In this document: positions 1-5,477 of the stretch, one piece after another
How positions within the stretch are numbered: position 1 is the stretch's first letter
Layout of the letters: each line of letters opens with the position of its first letter
NCBI GenBank assembly: GCA_029907285.1
Contig: JARYMD010000230.1
Span: 1-6,939 of the forward strand
Origin: Verrucomicrobiota bacterium
GTDB lineage: Bacteria > Verrucomicrobiota > Verrucomicrobiia > Limisphaerales > J093
Direction of reading: 5' to 3'
Length of the DNA stretch: 6,939 nt
Translations under genes and position numbers: made by a program
The notes under the pieces: model-generated
The model's input: only the letters and a program-made list of their open reading frames with translations
Database searches by the model: none
Told to the model about the DNA's origin: nothing

Positions 1-436
1 AGATGAGGTTTGGGCCTTTGCCTGCAATACCTTTGGCCGCCGCATTGGTTTCCTGTGCAACGGCCAGAAGCTGTCGCCCATTGATTTCCACAGGTTCGAG
101 GCGCAGCGTGACTGTTTTATCCTCGCCGAGGTCGAGCGCCCCGATCCGGTTTGTTCTTGTGTTGAACGAAGCAATGCGGTTTGTGCCAAAGAACAAATTG
201 ACGGTTCGACTCGAGCTGAACGTGGCATTGAAGGCCCGCGCTCTGGCAAGAGGCCATTTCAGGATGGCAACAAGCTGGTTTACTGCCAGCAGGCAGACCA
301 CCATGCCGACGATGATTGCTGTGCCGGACTTAATGAGTACCCAGCGGAGGTCCTCGAGATGTTCGAGAAATGTTTTGACCGGACCGCCGCCTTCCTCTTC
401 GTCGTCAAGACGAGGCGCTTCGGGGTTGTCAGCCAT
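1..436 (-). CDS. tatC: TatC, twin-arginine translocase subunit (5' part, runs off left edge)
   Basis: TatC is the polytopic inner-membrane receptor that binds twin-arginine signal peptides and exports folded proteins together with TatA. Only the first 145 residues lie in the window, and no stop is reached. Visible are an acidic N-terminal tail (residues 1-20, with DDEEE), the family's cytoplasmic motif H26-L-E-D-L-R31 (normally HLxELR, so Asp replaces Glu at 29), and a first membrane segment at about 33-57. Residues 58-145 contain no second membrane segment but a polar, beta-rich stretch, so the first periplasmic loop is longer than the roughly 40-residue loop of E. coli TatC. The ATG at 436 is preferred because it places the motif at the usual distance from the N terminus; no Shine-Dalgarno is visible. 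The gene starts 25 nt after the preceding tatA-like gene and is probably co-transcribed with it. Family assignment is firm; the loop's function is unknown. Confidence 0.9.
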   Translation of the reverse strand, partial: MADNPEAPRLDDEEEGGGPVKTFLEHLEDLRWVLIKSGTAIIVGMVVCLLAVNQLVAILKWPLARARAFNATFSSSRTVNLFFGTNRIASFNTRTNRIGALDLGEDKTVTLRLEPVEINGRQLLAVAQETNAAAKGIAGKGPNLI

Positions 437-461
437 GCGCTACAGTTCTTGCCAAAGCGCC

Positions 462-782
462 CTATGCCGCTGGCGGAGCCGGAGGCGGTGCGCCCTCGGT
501 TGACGACGCGGTTGCAGTCGGGTTTTGTTCCTGGGCCTGTTGCGGCTCGACCGACGGCGGGGGTGGCGGAGGCACCGAGTGCTGCGCCGGATTCAGGTCT
601 TCGGCGGCGCGTTCGATTTCGTCCTGGACCTCGCGCGAGGCTTTCTTGAACTCCTTTATTCCATGGCCCAAACCTTTGGCGAACTCAGGAATTTTCTTTG
701 CGCCGAAGAGAATGAGAACGGCGGTGAGCACAAGCAGCAGCTCGCCTCCGCTCAAACCAAACGCTGCAAGGAATGGTGTCAT
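462..782 (-). CDS. tatA: TatA/TatE-family subunit, long form with Pro-rich tail
   Basis: This is a 106-residue TatA-type protein, the pore-forming or membrane-thinning partner of TatC. A short N terminus leads into one hydrophobic segment (about 11-26), the FG hinge at F27-G28 in LILFGAKK, and an amphipathic helix (about 30-48, IPEFAKGLG...IKEFKKA). A charged helical stretch (49-65, EVQDEIERAAED) and a low-complexity tail follow, with six consecutive prolines at 71-76 and many Pro/Ala/Gln. TatA is usually shorter. The length and added helix recall TatB, but the hinge is FG as in TatA rather than the GP typical of TatB, so a TatB-like role is only a possibility. It starts 5 nt after the stop of the other tatA copy, to which 31 of 38 core residues are identical. 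No Shine-Dalgarno; translational coupling is likely. Confidence 0.92.
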   Translation of the reverse strand: MTPFLAAFGLSGGELLLVLTAVLILFGAKKIPEFAKGLGHGIKEFKKASREVQDEIERAAEDLNPAQHSVPPPPPPSVEPQQAQEQNPTATASSTEGAPPPAPPAA

Positions 783-787
783 AAGAA

Positions 788-961
788 CTAGGCTTTTGGA
801 TCGGTATTGTCGTGGGTGGCCTTTTTGAACTCTTTGATGCCCTGGCCCAAGCCTTTGGCGAACTCGGGTATTTTCCGTGCGCCAAACAGGATCAACAGTG
901 CGATGGCGATCAACAGGATTTCGCCGCCGCTAAGGCTCCACGCTGCGATAACATTTTGCAT
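788..961 (-). CDS. tatA: TatA/TatE-family subunit, short form
   Basis: This 57-residue protein is a compact TatA: N-terminal segment MQNVIAAWSL, hydrophobic helix at about 12-26, FG hinge at F26-G27 in LILFGARK, amphipathic helix at about 30-48, and a short polar tail ending DPKA. It would oligomerise in the inner membrane and join TatC during export of folded proteins. The reading frame is open further upstream to 1054, but ATG 961 is chosen because it gives the standard TatA N terminus; the upstream stretch is unlike TatA and lies in the pal-tatA spacer. It is the first gene of the tatA-tatA-tatC cluster and lies 138 nt beyond pal. A possible promoter overlaps the spacer. No Shine-Dalgarno precedes the ATG; the sequence TCTTATG is shared with the start of the second copy. 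Confidence 0.93.
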   Translation of the reverse strand: MQNVIAAWSLSGGEILLIAIALLILFGARKIPEFAKGLGQGIKEFKKATHDNTDPKA

Positions 962-1099
962 AAGATTCACGCTGTGAGTTAAAGTAAGCCACTGTTCCCG
1001 AACTGTAAAGTCTTGATGCGAAAATCCACCCACTGACAACACGGGCGGCACCAACAGAAGTGCCCGTGAGCAAGCAGGTTTCGCGCAAGTTTTGGCCCG
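962..1099 (-). other. pal-tatA intergenic spacer with a hairpin
   Basis: This 138-nt spacer contains a perfect 7-bp inverted repeat, CACGGGC at 1040-1046 and GCCCGTG at 1062-1068, around a 15-nt loop. No U-tract follows on the minus strand, so it is not a canonical intrinsic terminator. It could attenuate or protect the pal transcript end, or be chance. The possible tatA promoter lies between the hairpin and tatA. No coding potential was recognised here. Confidence 0.4.
981..1009 (-). promoter_or_regulatory. possible sigma70-type promoter for tatA-tatA-tatC
   Basis: On the minus strand TTTACA (plus positions 1004-1009, five of six matches to TTGACA) is followed after 17 nt by TACTTT (plus 981-986), which matches the key T, A and final T of TATAAT but only three of six overall. 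It points toward the tatA start at 961, and transcription from it would give a very short leader. The spacer is the longest intergenic gap inside the cluster, so an internal promoter is plausible. The -10 is weak and the sigma-factor consensus of this organism is not known. Confidence 0.3.
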
Positions 1100-1747
1100 C
1101 TATTTCTTTGGAAGAAGGAGGATAAACTCTCCGCGGCGGTTTTTCGACCATGCTTCTTCGTTGTGGCCAATTACAGCAGGTCTGTCTTCGCCCCAGCTTC
1201 GGGTTGACATTCGCGCGGGGCTGATTCCGTATTTGATGAGCACTTCGCGGATTGCGAGGGCGCGGCGTTCGCCCAATGCTCTGTTGTACTCTTCGGTGCC
1301 GCGTTCGTCGCAATGGCCATCGATCATGAGTCTGGTTTCGGGTCTGGCCTTGAGGTCATCGCCGACGGCATTGATTTTCGGGCGTTCGGAGGCTTTGATC
1401 AATGAGCTGTCGAAATCGAAATAAACAGTTTGGGCTTTGAAATAATTGGTGTCGGGGATCATCCCCTCGATCAATTCATCGATTGATGGCTGGGCAAAGC
1501 CGCTTGGAGATTCCGGCAGCTTGACTGCGGTGGTGCTTTCGTCGGGCTTGAGTTGCGCGCCGGTTCCGGGCGTTGGGGTCGTGGGCTGGGTTGTGATTGG
1601 CCCTTGGCGCTCCACCGTGACCGGGACTGGGCGCGAAGTGACTGTGGGGATTTGGGTGACCCCTTTTGGGGGGTTTTTGCAGCCGGTGCTGGTGAATACC
1701 AATGCCAGGCCGACGACGAAGAATGGCAAAAAAACAGCGCGTTTCAT
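1100..1747 (-). CDS. pal: Pal, peptidoglycan-associated outer-membrane lipoprotein
   Basis: Pal anchors the outer membrane to peptidoglycan and is released or positioned by TolB and TolA during division. The 215-residue precursor begins with MKRAVFLPFF and a hydrophobic core, then a lipoprotein cleavage site ending T21-G22-C23 (Ser at -3 is not the classic Leu). A Pro/Thr-rich linker covers about 24-85, longer than in E. coli Pal. The OmpA-like C-terminal domain (about 104-213) holds VYFDFDSSLI and the signature G144-HCDERGTEEYN, with D147 and R162 (in GERRA) matching the Asp and Arg that bind diaminopimelate in this family. It ends with LLPKK, as usual for the fold. The ATG at 1747 fits the signal peptide and lies 32 nt after tolB. 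No clear Shine-Dalgarno. Confident assignment. Confidence 0.95.
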   Translation of the reverse strand: MKRAVFLPFFVVGLALVFTSTGCKNPPKGVTQIPTVTSRPVPVTVERQGPITTQPTTPTPGTGAQLKPDESTTAVKLPESPSGFAQPSIDELIEGMIPDTNYFKAQTVYFDFDSSLIKASERPKINAVGDDLKARPETRLMIDGHCDERGTEEYNRALGERRALAIREVLIKYGISPARMSTRSWGEDRPAVIGHNEEAWSKNRRGEFILLLPKK

Positions 1748-1779
1748 TTTTCAGTTGTCAGGCGTGTGCGTTTTGTTGT

Positions 1780-2964
1780 TTACCGAGACCAACTCGGCTG
1801 TGTGCAAACGCCCAAGTTCTGAGGGATATCCTTGGACTGTTTGGTTGGAACGTCAAGCAAAGATAGAGAGCGTTTTCCACCCGTGCCCCGCCGCGTGAAA
1901 ATCATTGTCCTCGAATTCGGCGCCCAGCTCGGGTCCTCGCCGCTTGCAAGGATGCGCGCCTCGCCTCCCGATGAGGGCACAATGCAGATGTTGAAATCCC
2001 TCATTTGCGACGTGAAAGCGATCCACTTCCCGTCAGGGGACCAGTCGGGTTCGCTGGGGTTGATGACATCGGAGATGGATATTCTTTGGACCGGGCCGCC
2101 GTTGGGCGAAACTTTGGCGAGGAAACGCCTGCCTTCGGCGGTCTTGCCTGCGAAACAAATCCAACGCCCGTCCGGGGACCAGCAGGGTGAAGACTCGTCT
2201 TCGCGGGTTTGGGTGAGTTGGCGGAGACCGGAGCCGTCGGCATTGGCCACGAAGAGGTCGGGACTGCCACTCTTGCTGAGTATCATTGCGACCTGCCGCC
2301 CGTCGGGGGAGGGCGCAGGACTGATGTTTGATCCGCCGTACCTTGCAATAATCTTGCGCTCGGCGGTGTCGAGGTCGTGAGAGACAATGTCCGGGTTGCC
2401 GAACTTGTAAGTTGTGTAGTAGAGCACGCGCCGGCCCGGGACCCAGCTTGGGGCGGCGACGATTGATTGGTCGGCGGTGACCAGAATTGCGTTATGTCCG
2501 TCGTAGTCTGCGACACAAATTTCGCTGGTTTGGTTGCGAGCGACTTTGAAAGCGATTTTGGTGCGGGCAATGCCGGGGTGCCCGGTGACGGCGAGGACGA
2601 CCTCGTCAGCGAGCGCGTGTGCTCTGGTTCTCATGGAACCGCCGGTGAATGCCTTTGCGAACTTTGTGGTCTTGTTGATGTTGTCCACGAGTTTGCCCTC
2701 GACCTGATCGTTGTTTGAGCCGGTCAGGATGTACTGTGCCTCTGATTCACCGGCCATTTTGAACCCGGCGATTTCGAGGTCGAACTTGAGGACTTGGAGC
2801 ACTTCACCTGAATACCCCGCGAGCGATATTGGGATTGGTTTTGCCAATCCGCGGACGAAAACGTCGATGTCATATTCGGGCTGGGCGCAAGCGGTTGCCA
2901 TTGCTACGGCGCAAAAGAAGATTCCGCACAGGCGTTTAGCAAATGATCGGAAACGTGATTTCAT
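1780..2964 (-). CDS. tolB: TolB, periplasmic beta-propeller of the Tol-Pal system
   Basis: TolB is the soluble periplasmic partner that binds Pal and is freed from it by TolA. The 394-residue precursor has a basic N terminus and hydrophobic core (1-25) with probable signal peptidase cleavage after ACA (about residue 27). The N-terminal domain (about 30-130) begins with IDVFVRGLAKPIPIS, comparable to the TolA-interacting N-terminal segment of E. coli TolB. The propeller follows, with WD40-like turns WVPG (174), PSPDG (218), WSPDG (262), WSPDG (308), WAPN (347) and a closing SWSR at the C terminus, consistent with six blades. Length is close to the roughly 430 residues of proteobacterial TolB. 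Its ATG overlaps the tolA stop by 4 nt (ATGA), indicating translational coupling. An alternative lipoprotein reading of the signal (C26) is weaker, since no Leu/Ala-Gly lipobox is present. Confidence 0.94.
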   Translation of the reverse strand: MKSRFRSFAKRLCGIFFCAVAMATACAQPEYDIDVFVRGLAKPIPISLAGYSGEVLQVLKFDLEIAGFKMAGESEAQYILTGSNNDQVEGKLVDNINKTTKFAKAFTGGSMRTRAHALADEVVLAVTGHPGIARTKIAFKVARNQTSEICVADYDGHNAILVTADQSIVAAPSWVPGRRVLYYTTYKFGNPDIVSHDLDTAERKIIARYGGSNISPAPSPDGRQVAMILSKSGSPDLFVANADGSGLRQLTQTREDESSPCWSPDGRWICFAGKTAEGRRFLAKVSPNGGPVQRISISDVINPSEPDWSPDGKWIAFTSQMRDFNICIVPSSGGEARILASGEDPSWAPNSRTMIFTRRGTGGKRSLSLLDVPTKQSKDIPQNLGVCTQPSWSR

Positions 2965-3848
2965 CCAAACAGTCTTTTGGTTTTGAGATTGAACCTGATG
3001 ATTATTGTGTGTCTGTCACCTTTGATTTCGTCCGGGAGCGGTTGCCCGATTGTGGTGACTCTGTCGAGGGCAGCCTGAATGGCGCGGTCGAGCGCACCCA
3101 CTCCCGAAGGTGAGATTATTTTAGATTCGACGACGGTGCCATCGCGGGCGATGACTATTCTGACGCGTGCGGTTGCGGATTCATCTGTGACTTCGAGTGG
3201 CGGCTGGAACGCGCGCTGGTAGAGGCTGACGACGTAAAGGTCATAACCCGCGTATGTCGGGCCGCCCCCCCCTGGACCGAAAGATTCCTGAACAACAGTT
3301 CGGTCGGAGAGATTGCCCTGCAGTTTGTCCGCCACGCCACCGATCAACGCGCGGCGTTGGTCAGCCATGCGTTGCGCTTCGGCTCTTTGTCGGACGGCCT
3401 CTTCAGCGGCGCGGTTTGATGATGATTGTTTGGATGTTTGGGATGGTTGTTTTTGTCTGACTACCGGAACCTTGCTAACCTCGATTTTGCGCGGGGCGGT
3501 CTTTACTGGTTGGGGCTGGCTGACCAGATCCTGCTGGGGTGTTGGCTTCTTTGTCGCTGGGGGTTCAGATTGGGGTTCTTTTGGTTGCGGAGGCGGCGCG
3601 GGCTCGCTGGTCTTGGTTTGGGCTGGCGGTTGCTGCGCAGGAGGTTTTGGGGGTGACACGGGGGCTGTTGGGCTGCCTCCTCCCGCGAGCGGTGCAGCGA
3701 TGAGTTGGTCGGGGACAAAGTTGATAATGACAGTTGGTTCGGTGTGGGACCTGCTGGTTGCGAACCCTGCTCCTGCAACAAGAAGCGCCAGCAAAACCGC
3801 ATGGAAAACGGTTGACGCGAGCAAGCAGGGTATTTGCAGGCGGTTCAT
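2961..3848 (-). CDS. tolA: TolA/TonB-like energy transducer
   Basis: This 295-residue protein has TolA/TonB architecture and would carry the force of the TolQ-TolR motor across the periplasm to TolB/Pal. A single N-terminal anchor (about 9-30) contains S12 and H16 in the S-x3-H spacing of the TonB/TolA 'SHLS' motif that contacts the motor. Residues 58-125 are rich in Pro, Lys, Gln and Thr, as in the TonB spacer. A short charged helix (about 145-170, AAEEAVRQRAEAQRMADQRR) recalls TolA. After a Gly-rich hinge (GPGGGG, 191-196) comes a TonB-type C-terminal domain (198-290) with YDLYVVSLYQRAFQPP and VRIVIARDGTVV. The sequence alone does not separate TolA from TonB; position between tolR and tolB decides for TolA. 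The start shares one base with the tolR stop (TGATG). Confidence 0.88.
   Translation of the reverse strand: MNRLQIPCLLASTVFHAVLLALLVAGAGFATSRSHTEPTVIINFVPDQLIAAPLAGGGSPTAPVSPPKPPAQQPPAQTKTSEPAPPPQPKEPQSEPPATKKPTPQQDLVSQPQPVKTAPRKIEVSKVPVVRQKQPSQTSKQSSSNRAAEEAVRQRAEAQRMADQRRALIGGVADKLQGNLSDRTVVQESFGPGGGGPTYAGYDLYVVSLYQRAFQPPLEVTDESATARVRIVIARDGTVVESKIISPSGVGALDRAIQAALDRVTTIGQPLPDEIKGDRHTIIIRFNLKTKRLFG
3265..3272 (-). repeat. eight-base G homopolymer in tolA
   Basis: The plus strand shows eight consecutive C (eight G in the tolA coding strand) within codons for the Gly-rich hinge (GPGGGG, residues 191-196). A slip of one base would remove the entire C-terminal domain of the TolA-like protein. 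As it stands the frame is intact. Confidence 0.9.
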
Positions 3849-4264
3849 CAGCGGCGCGGTGGTTCAGTTCGGAGTGAAAAACTGCGGATTCCGTTGCGCG
3901 TGCAACGGTCAATTACCGGATAAAGATGTTTGGCCATGGTTTCCTGATCGGCTCGGATGCTTACGACCAGGTTTCGATTGGTTTGATAAGCTTTGACGAG
4001 AGCCTGCTCGAGTTGATCGATGGACACGGTTTGTCTGTCGAGAATATAACGTCCGGCGCGGTCGATCTCGACCGTTCGGATGTTTTCGCGGGGGACTTGA
4101 GTTGGTGCGCGGCCGCCTTCTGGGAGGCGAATGTCTATGCTTTGTTCCAACAAAGGCGTTGTTATTACGAAAATGATCAGGAGAACGAAGGCAAGGTCCA
4201 GCAATGGCGTTATGTTGATGTCGCTTAATGTGACGAGCGAATTGCGTTGTGAGAAGCGGCGCAT
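3848..4264 (-). CDS. tolR: TolR/ExbD-family motor protein
   Basis: TolR forms with TolQ the proton-driven motor of the Tol-Pal system. The 138-residue protein has a short cytoplasmic N terminus (MRRFSQRNSLVTLSDINITP), one membrane helix (about 21-37) with the proton-carrying aspartate D23 in PLLDLAFVLLIIF, and a periplasmic domain (38-138) with LPEGG, the ILDRQTVSIDQLEQAL segment and VVSIRADQET, which are typical ExbD/TolR features. ATG 4264 is chosen because D23 then falls at the same place as in E. coli TolR. The frame is open upstream to a TTG at 4312, but that start would overlap the zinc-ribbon gene and add residues not seen in the family. It begins 16 nt after the zinc-ribbon stop, without a clear Shine-Dalgarno, and its TGA overlaps the tolA ATG by one base. 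Confidence 0.93.
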   Translation of the reverse strand: MRRFSQRNSLVTLSDINITPLLDLAFVLLIIFVITTPLLEQSIDIRLPEGGRAPTQVPRENIRTVEIDRAGRYILDRQTVSIDQLEQALVKAYQTNRNLVVSIRADQETMAKHLYPVIDRCTRNGIRSFSLRTEPPRR

Positions 4265-4280
4265 GGCTGATTGGACCGGC

Positions 4281-4643
4281 CTAGAGTTTGTACAAGAGGT
4301 AAACCACGCCAAACACGAGCCCTAATCCTATCAGGACAAGAATGATCTGGAACAAGAGCCAGCCTGCCCGGTGGAGGAATGAATGTCTGTGATGTCGGCG
4401 GAACGGGAGGAAATGCGAACGGCGGAGCCTTTTCCGGCAGTACTGGCATCGGGTATAAACCCGCATGTTGCGTTGTTTGCATCGCGGGCAAACGACGTAC
4501 AGGGCCGCCCCGCACCTTTCGCAGTGTTCCTGGCCAAGATAATTAAGATGATCGCACCGAACGCAGAGCACCCCGGGTTGGTTCTTGGTGCGGTCAATGG
4601 CAGTTGGGCTCTTGTTTTCCGACTGGCTCTGATCAGTGGTCAT
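4281..4643 (-). CDS. double zinc-ribbon, single-TM protein between tolQ and tolR (unknown function)
   Basis: No specific family is recognised. The 120-residue protein has four CxxC pairs in two ribbons: C27/C30 with C41/C44, and C52/C55 with C66/C69, matching double zinc-ribbon domains. A strongly basic, His-rich stretch follows (about 70-92, including RRHHRHSFLHR), then one hydrophobic helix (about 95-117) and a very short tail, YKL. The positive-inside rule puts the zinc ribbons in the cytoplasm and the C terminus at the periplasmic face. Start choice: ATG 4643 overlaps the tolQ end by 11 nt; an in-frame GTG at 4649 (two more residues) is equally possible. The overlap and the 16-nt gap to tolR make co-expression with the motor very likely. 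An inferred role is an assembly or regulatory subunit of TolQ-TolR; redox or metal sensing by the cysteines is speculative. Confidence 0.88.
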   Translation of the reverse strand: MTTDQSQSENKSPTAIDRTKNQPGVLCVRCDHLNYLGQEHCERCGAALYVVCPRCKQRNMRVYTRCQYCRKRLRRSHFLPFRRHHRHSFLHRAGWLLFQIILVLIGLGLVFGVVYLLYKL

Positions 4644-5382
4644 TTTCACTCAGATATTCCGTTTCCATTTTCGAGACCAACTCCTGGGCAAAATTGTCCA
4701 GTTCCACCGTCAACACCCGCAGTGTATGAACAAGCCAATTGTACCCAAACATCGACGGAATGGCAACCAACAGACCTGCCACGGTTGTGATGAGCGCCCC
4801 TGAAACGCCCGGGGCCATCGCAGCCAGATCGCCACGGCTCCCGGCGGCTGCTGCCTGGGCAATCCCGGCAAACGCGCTCATCACCCCCCAGACGGTCCCG
4901 AGCAGCCCGAGAAACGGCGCGCCGCTGACAGCGATTGCCAGAAGAATCAGGCCCGATTCAAGTCGCAGAGCTTCTCTTGCGACTGCGCTTTCGAGGGTGC
5001 GTTTGACATGTTCCATCCCGATCAAGGATATCCTGCCGCGGCGTTGGCGGCTTTCAGCAGAACGAAGCCGCGCGTCGAGCTCCTGGCAACCGGCCTGGTA
5101 AACCGCGAACAACGGACATCCCTCGACTTTGAGCCGTCGGTCGAAGATGGCGAACACGTTGGACTGGGCACGGAATTCCTCTTCGAAAAGGCGATTGAAC
5201 TTTCTGGCGCGCCGCATCTCGATTGCTTTTGTGGCCATTATTGACCATGCGAATATGGAAAAGATCAGCAACACAAAAATGATGGTCTTTCCCTCGAACG
5301 TGGCCTTGTCGAACACATAGACAAGGTCCAGCTCGCTCTTTGCAAAGAGGATTTGCGCCAGCGTCATTGTACTGCCGTTCAT
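4633..5382 (-). CDS. tolQ: TolQ/ExbB/MotA-family proton channel
   Basis: TolQ is the stator-like inner-membrane subunit that forms the proton-conducting motor with TolR and energises TolA. The 249-residue protein has membrane segments at about 32-50, 142-168 and 193-215, with a large cytoplasmic domain between the first two, the standard TolQ/ExbB layout. Signature sequences are GLLGTVWGVMSAFAGIA (159-175; T163 matches the conserved channel Thr) and APGVSGALITTVAGLLVAIP (190-209; T199/T200 match the second one). ATG 5382 is chosen; the frame extends to a TTG at 5400, and an ATG at 5367 would also give an acceptable N terminus. None has a convincing Shine-Dalgarno. The 3' end overlaps the zinc-ribbon gene. 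ExbB would be the alternative name, but neighbouring tolB and pal identify TolQ. Confidence 0.93.
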   Translation of the reverse strand: MNGSTMTLAQILFAKSELDLVYVFDKATFEGKTIIFVLLIFSIFAWSIMATKAIEMRRARKFNRLFEEEFRAQSNVFAIFDRRLKVEGCPLFAVYQAGCQELDARLRSAESRQRRGRISLIGMEHVKRTLESAVAREALRLESGLILLAIAVSGAPFLGLLGTVWGVMSAFAGIAQAAAAGSRGDLAAMAPGVSGALITTVAGLLVAIPSMFGYNWLVHTLRVLTVELDNFAQELVSKMETEYLSENDH

Positions 5383-5477
5383 CGTTATCCGGTCACGCAA
5401 GACCGGTCAAAAGCTTTCCGCGTTGTCCCATGGTTGCCCGTATGCGTGCTGTCCGTGTGCGATTTGTCCGGAGCGCA
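5383..5477 (-). other. ppi-tolQ intergenic gap
   Basis: This 95-nt gap has no recognised gene. It contains the palindrome GACCGGTC (5399-5406), which together with a second TGACCGG downstream on the minus strand makes a short direct repeat just before tolQ. A TTGACC hexamer with GATAAC 15 nt on would place the -10 almost against the tolQ ATG, so a promoter is not convincing. No terminator is seen, so transcription from the cyclophilin gene into tolQ is possible. Confidence 0.35.

Noticed and set aside
3..503. 166-codon plus-strand ORF at the left edge
   Set aside because: The opposite strand encodes TatC with the HLEDLR motif; the plus frame is Ser/Arg-rich and unrecognisable.
1036..1070. 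Intrinsic terminator after pal
   Set aside because: A GC-rich stem is present but no run of T follows on the minus strand; kept only as a hairpin.
1446..1898. 150-codon plus-strand ORF
   Set aside because: It is antisense to pal and the end of tolB and has no recognisable domain.
2028..2320. Repeated CCGTC-GGGGA blocks in tolB read as DNA repeats
   Set aside because: They are the codons of the repeated SPDG turns of the propeller blades, explained by protein structure.
3313..3996. 227-codon plus-strand ORF
   Set aside because: It lies antisense to tolA and tolR; its Gly/Trp/Cys-rich composition is the complement of the Pro-rich linker. No protein family is recognisable.
4265..4312. TTG start at 4312 for tolR
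   Set aside because: It would overlap the zinc-ribbon gene and displace the membrane Asp from its conserved position 23; ATG 4264 fits the family.
5383..5415. Promoter immediately before tolQ (TTGACC / GATAAC)
   Set aside because: The spacing is 15 nt and the -10 would end 2 nt before the ATG, so the transcript would begin inside the gene.
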